Below, one piece after another: positions 1-12,060 of a DNA stretch of 64,000 nucleotides (positions are counted from its first letter, which is position 1; each line of letters begins with the position of its first letter). Location of the stretch: assembly GCA_030765065.1 (NCBI GenBank), contig CM060978.1, positions 116,789,692-116,853,691 of the forward strand, written 5' to 3'. The position numbers and the translations under genes were made by a program. Under the pieces are notes generated by a model. The model made no database searches and had not been told where the DNA came from. It saw only the letters and a list, made by a program, of their open reading frames with translations. This DNA comes from Deroplatys truncata (lineage: Eukaryota > Arthropoda > Insecta > Mantodea > Mantidae).

Positions 1-1180
1 TTTATTATAATGCAGTGACTGAGGTTAAACTGTCACCTGATATCCACTTCTGTTTTCTCTTCTGAAACTTCATGTAGCACCTCTCCGATTGCATCATAAA
101 GCTCGCTGCTGTCTTCAAAGTCATCTGCTCCACTAGCCAAAATTCCTTTAACAAAATATAAAAGCATTAGTCACAAAACTCGACTAGTTGGCACTGTTAA
201 CCAGTGTGCTATACACAGATAACCTCATTTTCTTCTTTCTCTTCAGCAATGATATCTACTTGAAGGACTGTATTAAAAAAAATAATTTAAATGAGCTTAT
301 TTACCTTCCACATACTGGTACAAATCGTCATCTATAAGAGGAAACTCAGATTTTATATATTCCCCACAATTTGCCATTCCTATTACAAATTGGAAGTTGC
401 ACTGTATTCCGACTTCCATGGACGTGAACTCTAACGTGTTTTCTCTGTGGTAATGCATTGAGGTCATAGACATTTTAACTTACAGTGTAGTCACACTCAC
501 AGCCTTCTTTATATTCTAGCCGCCAAACACTGAAGAAACATAACATTTTCCTGACATTGTAGATAATTCCATTTATTGTCACATTTGCATTTACATAAAA
601 TCAGCTTTAAGCTGGTAAAATGGTGATTCGTCATGTTTAATATGTGTATAAAGAACAGCATATTTTAAGTTCATTTGTCAAAATTATTATATTCCTATTC
701 TTATGACTAGTATAAAAATGTTACATCCTCCAAATACTCATTAATACTACAGTAGGCCTTATTTAATAGCATACTCTTTATAGTTTTACAAAACTCACTT
801 TTAACTTTGATATTTTTTTTGTATTGGATAGCTTTTATATATTTTTATACCCATTTAATATGGACTTTTTTCTAATATCTTTAGTATGTTGTGGACTGTT
901 GCGAATGTTGTAACTATGTATTTGTTGACATACAATGCAATTATTATAATTATCATAAACATACTTTGTAATATGATACAGGTACAATGGAGTAAGGGTT
1001 TTTTAAATAGCATTTTATATGATGTTCTATAGTTAGACAATGTCATTATTCTCAACATATATAATTTTGTATCCTAAATACCTTTTCACAATCAGCAGTT
1101 TACGTATTATTATTCTATAGTTGATTAGTAACTGAAAATAACTGAAATATAGGCATTTTTAACCTCTAAGCTAGTTATTT
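1..1180. other. AT-rich DNA, no recognised feature
   Basis: No open frame of convincing length, no recognised repeat and no RNA gene is visible. The nearest feature is the LINE remnant that follows on the minus strand, and part of its 3' region may lie here in a form too decayed to read. Confidence 0.5.
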
Positions 1181-1189
1181 GAGTTATAC

Positions 1190-2200
1190 ATGTTAAAACA
1201 GTCACTATTTAGCGTCTTAACTAACTATCCAATATGATCCTTCCATTTAGTTGGTTGTCTACAAATATCCGAGTAATTTGGCTGAATGTATAATTTTTAT
1301 ATCCAAATCCTGTTCATTTTCACTATTAGTATAAGACTAACCAATATAGGGTTAGACTTATCTTTATTTAATTTCAATCCAATTTGCTTGATACCAATTA
1401 TTAATTTTACTTAAAATCTAGTTTGTTCTCTTAGTCATATATATTGTAAAAAATAAAGGTTCAAGAATAGCACCCAGCAAAACACCTGCACAAATATTTT
1501 GCCAACTTGCGTGCACATTCTGTTTGTGTGTATTTATTACAGTTTTTTGTCTCCTGCCATTTAAATAAAATTCAAACCATGTTACGCTTTGGTCTACAAT
1601 CCATAATAATGTAATTTATTTAATAATATTCTTTGGTTTACGCAATCAAACGCCTTGAGTGTATTACATATTAACGCTGTTGCTTGATAGTCACTATCAA
1701 AACATTTAGAGACTTAATATATTCATTGTACTAAGTCTGTGGAAGTTGAATAATTTTTACGAAACCCATGATGTGATTTTGTTAATAAGTTGTGCTTTTT
1801 TAATAATACATCAGTTTTTCAATAATAACTCAGAAGCTACATGTAAGAGAAATAGGTCTATAATTTTGTTAACATTTCTGGTCCTTCTTTATGCAGTAGT
1901 TTTACAATGTGTATATATATCTTTATCTCGGGGAATGCCTATGTTAGAAATGATCGGTTTATTATATGGGCGAGAGGTCACTTATGTATTTATTAACTTG
2001 TATTATAATAAATGATGAATTTTCATTCCGTCCAGAAGACTCCTTTGCCTTCAAAAACCAGATTTGTTTCTTAACCTCTTCATAAATAACAGGGTTAATT
2101 CAAAACTTGCTGTTAATTGTGAATAATTATCTATACCTTTCAGTTTTTCCATTGCAGCTTGCAGATTAGGCTGTTTATTTCAAATCTCGCGTGATAAATT
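1190..2200 (-). pseudogene. LINE reverse transcriptase remnant
   Basis: Read on the minus strand in shifting frames, this stretch gives the conserved blocks of a non-LTR retrotransposon reverse transcriptase in the right order. A YRPISL block (about 1850) comes first, then a KAFDCVN block (about 1650), a WF.FYLNGR block (about 1565) and a GVLLGAILEPLFF.IYM block (about 1470). The order and wording fit the Jockey/CR1-type RT. Every block is separated by stops or frameshifts, so the copy is dead and old. No endonuclease or ORF1 was recognised next to it. The exact ends are uncertain by some hundred bases. Confidence 0.65.
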
Positions 2201-2830
2201 AAAAAAGTAACTGTTCAAGATCTCTGCTATCTTATTTTTCCATTTATAACACCATTATCAGTTCTCAGATTGTTGATTTCTTTATTCTGATACTACTTAA
2301 TTCCCATTTCGTTTCCTATTATTGTTCATGTAGCTTAGATTTTATTGCATGTCTTATTTATAAATTTGTTTATTGCTATCCTTTTTGCATTTTTGATAAT
2401 CTTTTTGTATATTTTATTATATATTCTATAATATTGAATTTAGAAGGACAGTTTGTAATTTTTGCTTAATTTTGAAGATACCTCCTTTTTCTGCTGGATA
2501 GTTCTATAGCTCGTGTTATCCAATTTAATGAAAACGTTTTACAAACTCTATTTTTTGTGATTAGTGGAAATGCTGCATTAAAACAAAGTATAAGTTTTGG
2601 CAAAAATGTATTATAATTTACGTACAACTGATTTTGATGTGTTAATTTCCCCTTTTATTTTTTATATAGTGTGTACAAAATTACTTACATTTTCTGCACT
2701 AAATATCCTAATGCTGCAAATTTCCTTAGATCTTTATTTAGTCCGAATACTGCAGTACGGCTTTCTATGAAGTTATGCTTTATAATTTTTTAGGCATTAA
2801 AAAGCAATCTTTTTTTAAGGTTATACGATG

Positions 2831-2856
2831 TTTTATCACGTGTCAGCGTGATAAAA
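2831..2856. repeat. Perfect 10-bp inverted repeat
   Basis: Arms TTTTATCACG and CGTGATAAAA are exact complements around a 6-nt centre. It lies 57 bp from a second perfect hairpin. It could be a subterminal structure of an unrecognised transposon. No function is shown. Confidence 0.6.
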
Positions 2857-2913
2857 GCCTCTATTTCCTGCCCCTAGCTTAATTATGTATCCATATTACA
2901 TATTAATGATGTT

Positions 2914-2947
2914 CCAAATCTGCTATTGTCCGCAATAGCAGATTTGG
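2914..2947. repeat. Perfect 15-bp hairpin with 4-nt loop
   Basis: CCAAATCTGCTATTG and its exact complement are separated by TCCG. The stem does not extend into the flanks, so it is short for a microRNA precursor. Confidence 0.7.
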
Positions 2948-3235
2948 TAGCAGTGCTTAGATCGAAAATAAGTTTGTAAGAATGTACATTTAAAACGGCA
3001 TTTCCCCATAAGAATTATTTAAATATGTTCGATGATGTAAACACTATCATACACCGTTGCAAAAGTGTGTGAAACAATTGGTAATTATAAAACTATTTAC
3101 TCTCTTTTAGGCCTATACTTATCACTCTGATATACCAAAGAGTTTGAAAATATGTATTCTATTTAAATCTAGAGTTATACCATTTTGATAGCCTAGAACA
3201 AAATTAAAGACCTTGGTAAGGTTTAAATTTTGAAT

Positions 3236-3418
3236 GTATCAGGCTTGAGGTCATTTTACATGCCGTAAATCAATGACTCGGGACAACCGGCTTTATCTCC
3301 CTTCCAAAGGAAGCCATGCTATGAATTTTTACGCCCGAAAAAAATCCATCGCCCTCCACCGGGTTTGAACCCGCGACCTCGGTTACCTTAGCATGGTAAC
3401 CACTATAACACGGAGGAG
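3236..3418 (-). repeat. tRNA-derived SINE, 3'-truncated copy
   Basis: This is a minus-strand copy of the window's main SINE. The tRNA-like head lies at the right end (reverse complement begins TCCTCCGTG) with a recognisable B box (GGGTTCAAACCC-type). The body contains the GGAGGGCGATGGATTTTTT block. The distal part with the GCGTCCATAAATAAAACTCAATT tail is missing. Confidence 0.8.
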
Positions 3419-3420
3419 GA

Positions 3421-5195
3421 GCCACCCAAAAAAGATAGCCCATCCCATACAACTGAAGAATTTGATTTAAGCAAGAAAATAGACCGATCAAGCAAATAAT
3501 CTTGAGGGAACATCCAAAGCAGAGTAATAAACATTCATTCCGAGATGCGTGGTTAAGCAATTTAAGTGGTTCAAGTGGTTCCAGTACCCCGTGTGAAAGT
3601 GTGAAAGAAAATTGAAGTTGCACTGAGTTACAGAGAAAATCAAATTATGCATTTCCTTTTTCATGTTAATATTGTAGTTACTTACAATAAATATGAAAAT
3701 AGCAGCAGCTCCCGGTTTTGATTAGTAAGATATTAGCATGTTCGGTTTGGCAAAAAAGAACTGTAACCAAAGATATATCTCGCTGTGGTTTGCTGCATGC
3801 TTTTCGCCTATATGGCAGAGTTGCTAACGTTGTACTGCTTCCTCTAGCTAGGCAGTCGTCATAGGCCGCATAAGGTTTGTGTATTCGTTTATATTGAGCC
3901 AGTGCTCTTGTTGAAGTACATTCAATTGAAAAGCAAGAAGCTCCCTTAAGTAGACCTTCAGGGTATGCCACTAGTAATATTCTATGAGGGCGCTAAGTTT
4001 TAACATATTAAGATGTATAAAAGCTTTCCCCCTCCTATAAAATGGCTTTGACCTGGCTACAACTCTAGCTGTCCCTTCTCAGACAAAGTAGAGGGCACAT
4101 GTAACTTCAGCCTTTTAAGAGTCGAAAATTATTGTTTTGCTGCATAATTGGTAAGTAGCATATACAAAAAGTTGATGCATACTATTAGCCGGTCAACTTT
4201 GGGAAACTGACTCCACAACTCGGTGTAAAGTATGTGCTAGATTCGTTACATGCAGTATCGTTGAGTAAAGAGCTTGAAGAGCATTAACACTTTTAGTATG
4301 TATAATGCAGCGTCAGTCAACAAAAGCATACGTGTCATGTTGAATGCCATTGGGATATATTAAAACACATAGGCCTATCAAACATGTTGCTACTTGTTGA
4401 AAAATTTACCTTTCCAAATGCTCACAATTGGTCAGGAATTGTTCTCCTGATTCATGTTCTTCCATTGTGCCTACCTGAACATTTGTCACATAACGGCAAA
4501 TAGCATATACTCATGTAATTTTACCTTAATGTTGAAGAGTCTAGTAAAGGCTTTCTAGTAGGTTTTTCAAGGAAGGCGCGTTACATCCAATTATTCACTT
4601 TGTTCAACGGGATATCAAATGAATGCTTCACAGAAGCGCCAGCTTCAGCAAGTAACTTTTGGTATACTGGTCGTAGGCAACGTTTCCCCAGCCGGCTACA
4701 AAGCAAACGGAATGCTTTGAAACCTTACCACAAACCCATCAGTAAACGATTAGTAGGATCTTACCATCCCCAACTACAGCACGTAGTCCTATCATTAGTT
4801 CCACCAAAGCAAAGCGTGCTGCAATGTCATTTCTGTTGTTTCTTCGATTTCAGTACGTTCTAACAGCTATGACTGTTCGCAGGCGCTTTATTTTGTCTTT
4901 TAGTCAAACTTATATATGTTTCTTCAGAGAAGTTATATAGTGTTTTACTTAATGCAGTTTTTGTAAGTTCAGCAGTGTTTAGTAGTTGTTAGCGTTTTGT
5001 AGTTTAATTAAGATGTGGAGGCCTTGGGAAACGAACCAAGTTGCTGCCCCTCCGGCCGCACCAGCAAGTGACCTCTGCCGAGTGCCAGTAGTGCCAGGAC
5101 CACAAGAAAAGAGTTGCAAAAACTTTGAGTAATCATGGCCAGATTTTTGTGTGTAATGTTCACAATACATAGAAAAGAACCCTTTACGAGAGAAA
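3421..5195. other. No recognised feature
   Basis: Several open frames of 60-120 codons occur on both strands, but none shows a familiar motif, codon pattern or flanking gene signal. They are most likely chance. Confidence 0.4.
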
Positions 5196-5199
5196 ATTG

Positions 5200-5724
5200 T
5201 TTTGAATTGCTCAAAAACAGCTATAACAATTTTTATTAAAATTCTACATGTTTAATATATTTGCATGGACAATTAAATGTGGATCTTGAATTTTATTTTC
5301 TGCGAATAACCTATTAACTCTTCCTCATTCTCAACCTTTTGTACAACTGGTAAACTATAAGAGATAGATAAAATCTTACTGTATAAAATGCAATCTCATT
5401 AAAGGGCACAACTTATGTCAAATCGTGTTAATCATTTCCAAGAAATTCTTTGCTATTGGTTAGAATTTTGAAATACTTGTACTTTTTACAAGCGGTAACT
5501 CCCTATTTGTATTTCCCTCGTGGTCATGCTAAGGGCATGGCATTTCAAAGCCATATGGTTCTTAAAAACTGACTCCCTTTAGCCTATGTATCCTTATAAT
5601 TACAACGAAATGTGCAATGAAAGTTTACCTAGTTTAAGAAGAAGTGGATAGAAGGGTAAGCTTTTGTAAAAGTAGTTTATAGAAGAGCGAATAGATATAA
5701 CCATTGAATATAACACATACGATT
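5200..5724 (+). repeat. Repeat family A, old partial copy
   Basis: It matches the distal half of the ~840-bp family A repeat. Shared blocks include AACTGGTAAACYATAAGAGATAGA, the CACAACTTATGTC block and a terminal TAACACAT.CGATTTTTT. It is clearly more diverged than the copies at 15781, 38761 and 53186, and lacks the proximal half. Confidence 0.7.
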
Positions 5725-7483
5725 TTTTATTTTCTCTCTTCTGTCTTCGATATTTTTACTTGTCCTGCGTTTTATAATAAAGCTATTAATTTAAGTAAAC
5801 AGAAGCTGCCATGCTTATAAATATTACAAATCCTAAACAATACACAATTTCATCTTATATTAACTTTATATTAATAAACCATTGTTGTTTCTTCTATTTC
5901 TTCTTTAACTTTTACAGATTTAGTTCCTTTTTGTTTACATCTTCTGGAGCTTGATTTTTCTACATTCTGTGGTTGCAGGACAAACAAAATAAAGAATACT
6001 TTCACCTTGGCTTCGCGCAAATAATAATTCCAGTAAGCAGAACTGCAAACATACAAACTCTTATATATAAAAATTAACCATTCGGATAATTAGCAATAAA
6101 AGTAATTATTTTATTTGGGAATAAATGTTCCTTTCAAAATAAATTTATATTACTGTATTTCATTATTTAATGATAGTCCAACAATGCATACTTAATTCTG
6201 GACATGTTTCTAAGCTTCTCTCGGATATGTTAACATGTATTTCCATTCTTGTATTGTAATATATTAGTTTAAATTTTCCTCAGTTATATCCTAAAGCGTT
6301 TGTAACATAAAGCCTGCGATTTCTGTATGCACTGCTCTTACCTTCAAGCTGCTGTAGACCTCGAATATGTTTTTCTCTTTCCACGTGTTGGTCTATAGTA
6401 AACTGATTTTCGGCCACCACTCTTACTTAGCATATATTATAGAAAATTGCATTTCTATCGGTGTAGAAACCTTTTTCGTCATAACGCGAAAAAAACAGTT
6501 TAGCGTATGCCTCACGCTTTGCTTTATGTTAGGTATGATGAGCTGCACACTGCAATTCTTTACACTATGTAAAGGGCATCTAAAATGCACAGCTATTCAG
6601 AGGACATTAAGAAACACAATGAGCCATCTACTAAGGATTGCGCCTACCTGCTACTAGTGATAACATAAATGAAACGGTTCCTCTGATAAGAGAATGAGTT
6701 TAGGATGATTTTTCTCCGTCATGACTGTTATTCACAATCCATTTAAAATCTAATCCTACACACAGGGTCACCCGGTTTAATTTCTTGCATCACTGTAAAT
6801 GTATAGGCTTTTAACACAAGTAACTTCGTAGCCTTTGTATGGAATCGTAGGAAAGAAATCCCGATTGCTGAGAAAGATGGCCAAGAGATTTCTTATGGGA
6901 ATTTTCCAAACATTGACAAATGCTATGAAGAGTTTCTTATGTGAATGCTGTACATCTTATTACTCTTAGCTTCCTATCGAGAACGCTTCCCGTTTCTGAA
7001 ATTTATCAACTGATCTGTGAATCGTTCCACGATTTGAGACTCGGATATACTTTATTCTTTCCAAATATTCTTTCCAAATAATCTCCCGATAGTACGAGCA
7101 GATTCTATACAAACATACAAATCAAAAATAAAACTCGATGTGGAATAGAATAATTAATCACAGTGTTTGCCATTAATGGGCTAAGGAATTCGCAATCAAT
7201 AAAGCGAGAAGGAAAGAGATTAGGTTGATTTGCAACTTGACATTATGCAGTGACGTCGGAGGTTTAAGGCCTCCCCAACTCTAATAAAGAGGCTTTATTC
7301 GTATTTGCAGTTGAGCGTGGTACTGTTGTCTTCAAGTGAAAGTTCTTTTGTGTGTCTTATCTAACCATAAAAAGGCACGTGGCTAGGTATAAACAAATAC
7401 AATATACCTAAATTACGACGACAGCACAGTTAGAGAATACAATAATATGTTAAGCAATTTGGTTCTTAGTACTTCATTATCGA
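5725..7483. other. No recognised feature
   Basis: AT-rich sequence. A minus-strand frame at 5871-6056 and a plus-strand frame at 6367-6657 show no recognisable domain and are treated as chance. Confidence 0.4.
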
Positions 7484-8197
7484 GGGACATTGGGACTGGT
7501 TTTTAGGTGAAAATGAAAAATTTGTGTGTTTTTTTATTATATCATATAAATATTCTATAGACACTTGTGAATAATTTTCCAAACACTTTTAATGTTCTAC
7601 CATTTTCAAAAGCCCAGTGACATGTTTAAATCAACCATATGCTATATTTTAACCCTATTGTACCCTTTCTGTATGTGCTTTTTCTCGGTTTTACATTTTT
7701 TTCGTATGAAATTTATTCCTTGCGTTTCAGTCTTGCTTTGATTTGTATACCTTTCCAAACATAATCTAAAATGTCCTATCTGCAGATTCGAGCATTCACT
7801 TTATGATTGTTTTATTCATTGACTCGGAAAAATTAATTTTTACTAAAAAAAGCAGGACAATTTAAACACGAACATTTTCATAAAAGCAATTTTTTCCCTA
7901 CAATTAATAACAAACTTCAATCAAATGCTTACATTTATTTTCACTGTACTCAAGTACTGGAAAATGTCACTACTATAATTCTATGATGAATTATACGCAA
8001 GGTAGTTTTAGAAAAATTGGATTTTTTACGCCAGGTAAAACATTTAATTGTAGTATATGATAAACTATTTGAGCTAGGATTTTGAGCGTTTGCACAGGAA
8101 TTTCTTTATTTGTTCATATTAAGTGTGCCTGCCAATTTTAAGGTGAAGAGCTTTAAAATAAAAAATGTTGGAAAACTCAGCCCCAGTGCCCCTTAAT
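7484..8197. mobile_element. Possible MITE with imperfect TIRs
   Basis: The left end AGGGACATTGGGACTGG and the reverse complement of the right end AGGGGCACTGGGGCTGA agree at about 16 of 22 positions. The interior is AT-rich and non-coding. The right end abuts the first readable hAT protein sequence, so it could be an insertion at the hAT 5' end. A clean target duplication was not seen, so this remains tentative. Confidence 0.35.
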
Positions 8198-9240
8198 GGT
8201 GAAATAATAGAATGCAAACTGTGTCATTCAGAAATAACAGGGGAAAACGCTTTAACATTTAAAAATATTGCCGTAGTAAAAGGCATTACCAGCAGGTGAT
8301 TTTGTGGGTTCAAATGAACCGGATGAAATTATGCCTTAAATCCAAGCACACAATCTGAGTTCTTTTCTTCAGATTTATGCCACATGATGATCCATAATTT
8401 AACAGTTTCACAGAAACATTCTGCGACAATACGGAAGGAGTACTTAAAAGATGCCTATGGAAAGGTAATTATTTATACAATAGATGCTGTGGACAATAAT
8501 ACAATTTGGTTATCAATTGATGAAACGCAAGATAGTGCCAAGAGATCAATAGTAAATGTTGCAGGAGTACTCTCACCCGATGAAGTGGGGAAACATGTCT
8601 GTTAACAAATGAGGAACTAGACATAGTAAATTCGTTAAGTATTGGTATTCAAAGAGTCAGTGTTGCTTCTATGGACTAATGAGATTAAGAAAGAAAATGT
8701 ATTAGTATTCATAACAGATGCCGCTCCTTATATCAAAAAGGCAGCTAGGAAAATTCAGTAAATTATTTGCAAAGATGTTTTACGTAACATGTCTTGCGCA
8801 TAATCTCCATAGAGTCTGTGAAATAACAGTGTTTTCATGGCGTGGACAGATTCATTGAAAATGCTACAAAGAAAAAATCTTTTTAAAAGCACAATCTCGA
8901 GTCAAAGCATTTAAGCAAATGGCGCCAGTCTGTGGCTGGATTCTGCTATTTATTACGCCAAACACTGCCATAAAATATCTGAAATAATAGGCTTTGTCAT
9001 AAAGGAGGTAAAAGCTACAATGCCTCCGGAATTGTTTGCAAATATTTAATTTATTGAACGTTATTACAGGGGACTGTCACAAACCATCACGTATTTACAA
9101 TCAGATTAGAAAAGCCCGAAGCTCTAAAACTCGTTGAGAAATTAACGAAAAACTGAATAGAGCATCAGAGGTTCTCATTACAGAAAGAATACGAAATAAA
9201 CTTTGATTTAGGTTAGATTCGGATTCGCTCTATAGGTATT
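8198..9240 (+). pseudogene. hAT transposase, N-terminal and central part (split copy)
   Basis: Plus-strand reading in several frames gives a C..C zinc-finger start (ECKLCHSEITGE, about 8210), then the longest intact piece at 8384-8605 with the motif WLSIDETQDS. This matches the SIDE(T)TD signature of the hAT/DUF659 class. Next come ITDAAPY.KKA (about 8715), a CLAHNLHRVCE block (about 8800) and an A.YYAKHC.KI.EIIGFV block (about 8965). The order matches hAT transposases of the type common in arthropods and cnidarians. Stops and frameshifts are frequent. The C-terminal dimerisation region of what may be the same copy appears at 12630-12860, after about 3.4 kb of inserted repeats. Confidence 0.7.
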
Positions 9241-9657
9241 TTGATGGCCAAAAGGCCTTGAACATAGAGTATGTCAAAAGCTTTTATACTTATATTGTAT
9301 TGAACTTAATAAAACTTGGCTTTTACAGCCTGTGTCACTGCACGAGGCATTGCTTCTTTACTTGCATGTAAGGAGTGTCAGGATTTTACAAAATTGTCAA
9401 TTCTGTACAGTAAATTTATTCTTGTTGCACACTTAAAGTGTACAACATTTTAAGTTATGGCGCTAAAATGTAAACAGTAAGCATAAAATTTATATTACAT
9501 TAAAAAATTGTCACGTCTACTGAATACAAAGTTTCTTCCCTTCAATGCTTAAACCTTTACTTATGCGCAAAGAGTATCAGAACTTTAAGATATACATTTT
9601 CAAAATATTTAACATTCACAATAAAACAATTTTACATATATAAAGTGCACAATGTTT
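9241..9657. other. AT-rich stretch, possible LINE 3' untranslated region
   Basis: No coding motif was recognised. It lies downstream, in the minus direction, of the LINE C-terminal remnant at 9961-10480 and so may be its untranslated tail. This is inferred from position only. Confidence 0.3.
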
Positions 9658-9948
9658 CAGATTATGGTAAATTGAAATTGACTTTTATTTATGGAGCTCT
9701 TGGACTACTATGGTCCTTAGCGTCCCATTCTATATTGGGCGTGAAGGATTGGTAATTTTGCTCAGAGGCCTGTTTATTATGCTTGAAGTTCTTTTACGTA
9801 CCGTAAATCTACAATATGACCACCGACTTTACTTCCCTTTCGAAGGAAGCCATGCTAAGAATTTTTACGCCCGAATAAATCCATCGCCCTCCGCCGGGTT
9901 TGAATCCGCGAACTCAGGAACTAGACGCTACCATGCTAATCACTACAC
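9658..9948 (-). repeat. tRNA-derived SINE with target duplication
   Basis: Minus-strand copy from the CATAAATAAAA-type tail (left) to the tRNA head (right). It is flanked by near-identical 12-bp sequences, TGCACAATGTTT at 9646-9657 and TGCACAATATTT at 9949-9960. This marks it as a retroposed insertion. Confidence 0.85.
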
Positions 9949-9960
9949 TGCACAATATTT

Positions 9961-10480
9961 ACATCTTTACTTAAATGAAAAGATGGTCAAAATTCAGTAT
10001 CAAGATAAATATATGTACGGTATTTCTTGTTTTGGCTTAACACAGTAACGTAACATTATAGGAATATATAGTATACTAGAACTTAATTGTCATTAGGCTT
10101 ACTTGTGGTTTAAATATTCTTCTACAAATTAAAAGGATTTATCACAGAGGTACTCTTTTAGGAAGGCTTTAAAAACTTTAAAATTGCTAACTTTTCCTTG
10201 AGATTACTGGGGAGAGCATTATATATCTTAATTGTTTCATAGCAAACACCTTTCTGGAACCAAGATAGTTTTGCATTTGGGCGATGCATGTTTCCCTTTT
10301 GCCTAGTGTTAAAGTTATGCACTCTCACGTTTTTAATAAAGTAATGTCGATAATTCGCATAAAATTTTAAGATGGAGAGTATATAAACACAAAGTGAGGT
10401 TAGTATACCTAGTTTCTGAAAAAATCTTTGCATGATTGCCTGTTATGGGTGTTGCAAATTATTCGTATAACCTTCTTTTG
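9961..10480 (-). pseudogene. LINE reverse transcriptase C-terminal tail
   Basis: The frame at 10158-10433 reads FFQKLGILTSLCVYI, then HNFNTRQKGNMH, then KGVCYETIKIYNALPSNLKE. This is the arrangement of the C-terminal tail of many insect LINE ORF2 proteins (LGIL..., H..NTR..., KIYN.LP..L). Only the tail is present. The upstream side is cut by the inverted-repeat element that begins at 10486. The copy is 5'-truncated and inactive. Confidence 0.7.
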
Positions 10481-10619
10481 TATTAAGCCCCTTGTACACG
10501 ATCAAATTTTCGTCAAATTCAATACTTTACAAGACGTTTCAAGAGTTGTCACAACTTTTCAACTTTTCTTCTCAAATTGCTTTCAATACTTTTAAACTCT
10601 TTGAAAGACTTGAAAGCAA

Positions 10620-10912
10620 GTCGTCTTCCGTGGACTAGTGGTACCGTGCTAGCCTCTTGTTCCCAAGTTCAAACCCGGCGGAGGGCGATGGACTTTTTCG
10701 GGCGTAAATATTCTTAGCATGGCTTCCTTCGGAAGGGAAATAAAACCGGTGATCCCGTGTCGTAGATTTACGGAACGTAAAAGAACCTCAAGCCTGATAA
10801 AGAGGCCTCTGAGAAAAATTACCGATCTTTCACGCCCAACATATAATGGGACGCTCAGGACCATAGTAGTTAAAGAGCGTCCATAAATAAAACTCAATTC
10901 AATTTAATTTAA
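10620..10912 (+). repeat. tRNA-derived SINE with 12-bp target duplication
   Basis: Plus-strand copy from the tRNA-like head to the AATAAAACTCAATT tail. The direct repeat ACTTGAAAGCAA at 10608-10619 recurs exactly at 10913-10924. It lies inside the inverted-repeat element at 10486-12594 and is therefore younger than it. Confidence 0.9.
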
Positions 10913-11639
10913 ACTTGAAAGCAAATAAGGATATGCTCTAAACGATCAAAGATTTGACAAAGATTTAGTGTCACGAAATCTGTAACATGGCGGAAAGCGA
11001 AGAGTATACAAAATGGCTACCCAGCCAAGGTATGTTGTATGTGAACTGATTAGGTTATACATAAGCTGGTCATGTCTGTATGTCTGGGACTCTGTGGGTT
11101 ACCACAAGATGAAGCAGATGAAGGAATATGAAGAAATAATTGCCAGACAGATTTCCGGACTAAGTAAACATTAATGCAATGTTATATACTGTCCATTTCA
11201 AACCAGAGTTCCCTCTGATGTAAAGAGAAGCACGTGCTTCGGCTTGTCACGAACCCAAGAATATATTCTTACGCCAACGTAAATAGTTCCTTAATACATG
11301 TATTGTATTATGAAACAGAGCAGGAAAGGTATAGAACTGCACATTTTATTACGGTTATAAGAATTTATCGTTAAAGGTAATGGATACATACTAGCTGTTA
11401 AGAGATTACAAAATATGATTTTCGTCTGCTATTGCGCTAACGCCGAGAGCATTTTTGCTTGTTAATACCAACCGTATGTATGACTGCCATTCTCTTACAT
11501 ATACAAGAAATGCAGCAATGAATTCCCAGAGGTGCTATCTGAGTACCGAATAAACACTTTGCGTAACACAGGATATATGATAAGCGAACAGTCATTCATA
11601 ATACACTAACACACATATGCTCAGCTCAGGTCAAATCTT

Positions 11640-12060
11640 TTGATTTAGTCAGTTGGGATTTGAGCTCACATGGCAGAGGAAGGTGCGTGTAGTGCGAATA
11701 AACTGTTCAAACACAGAAGCGGAAACAGTTAAAAAGTGGCTAAAACAAACAATACTTCATATATTCAACTCACTATTACAAAAATACCCACACTTGCATT
11801 ATTGCATATTGCGAAACTAATAGCGGATTTTACAGGCATTTCAGTGAGAAGTGTAACGAAAGCGAGCAGAGAATATAAACAGACAGAATACAACATAGAA
11901 GAGGATAAACTGTGGGAACTTGTTTTAAGTACGACAGTGCTGTGGAATTGCGGATAGGCTTGGCATTATTTTGGAGAGTAGTTCTGATTCTGATATGGCA
12001 ACTGAGTCATCTTCGGAGAATTTTGATTTGGGTGTTGCACTTTTGCCCGAGGATTGTGAT
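11640..12060 (+). pseudogene. Possible transposase N-terminal remnant
   Basis: The frame at 11736-11957 contains HIAKLIADFTGISVRSVTKA. Its IA..TGIS.RSV pattern looks like the helix-turn-helix of some Tc1/IS630-type or related transposases. A second frame further on encodes an acidic serine-rich piece (ESSSDSDMATESSSENFD, about 11975-12030). Joining the two would need at least one frameshift or splice. No catalytic domain was found. It may be the residue of the transposase of the surrounding inverted-repeat element. Confidence 0.35.

Larger units (their letters stand above)
2201..3235. other. AT-rich DNA with two short perfect hairpins
   Basis: Apart from the two inverted repeats listed separately, nothing is recognised. 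Short open frames here look like chance. Confidence 0.4.

Noticed and set aside
2914-2947. MicroRNA precursor
   Set aside because: The stem is only 15 bp with a 4-nt loop and does not extend, which is too short for a typical precursor.
3270-3971. Minus-strand frames of about 100 codons
   Set aside because: The first partly translates a SINE. The other has no recognisable motif.
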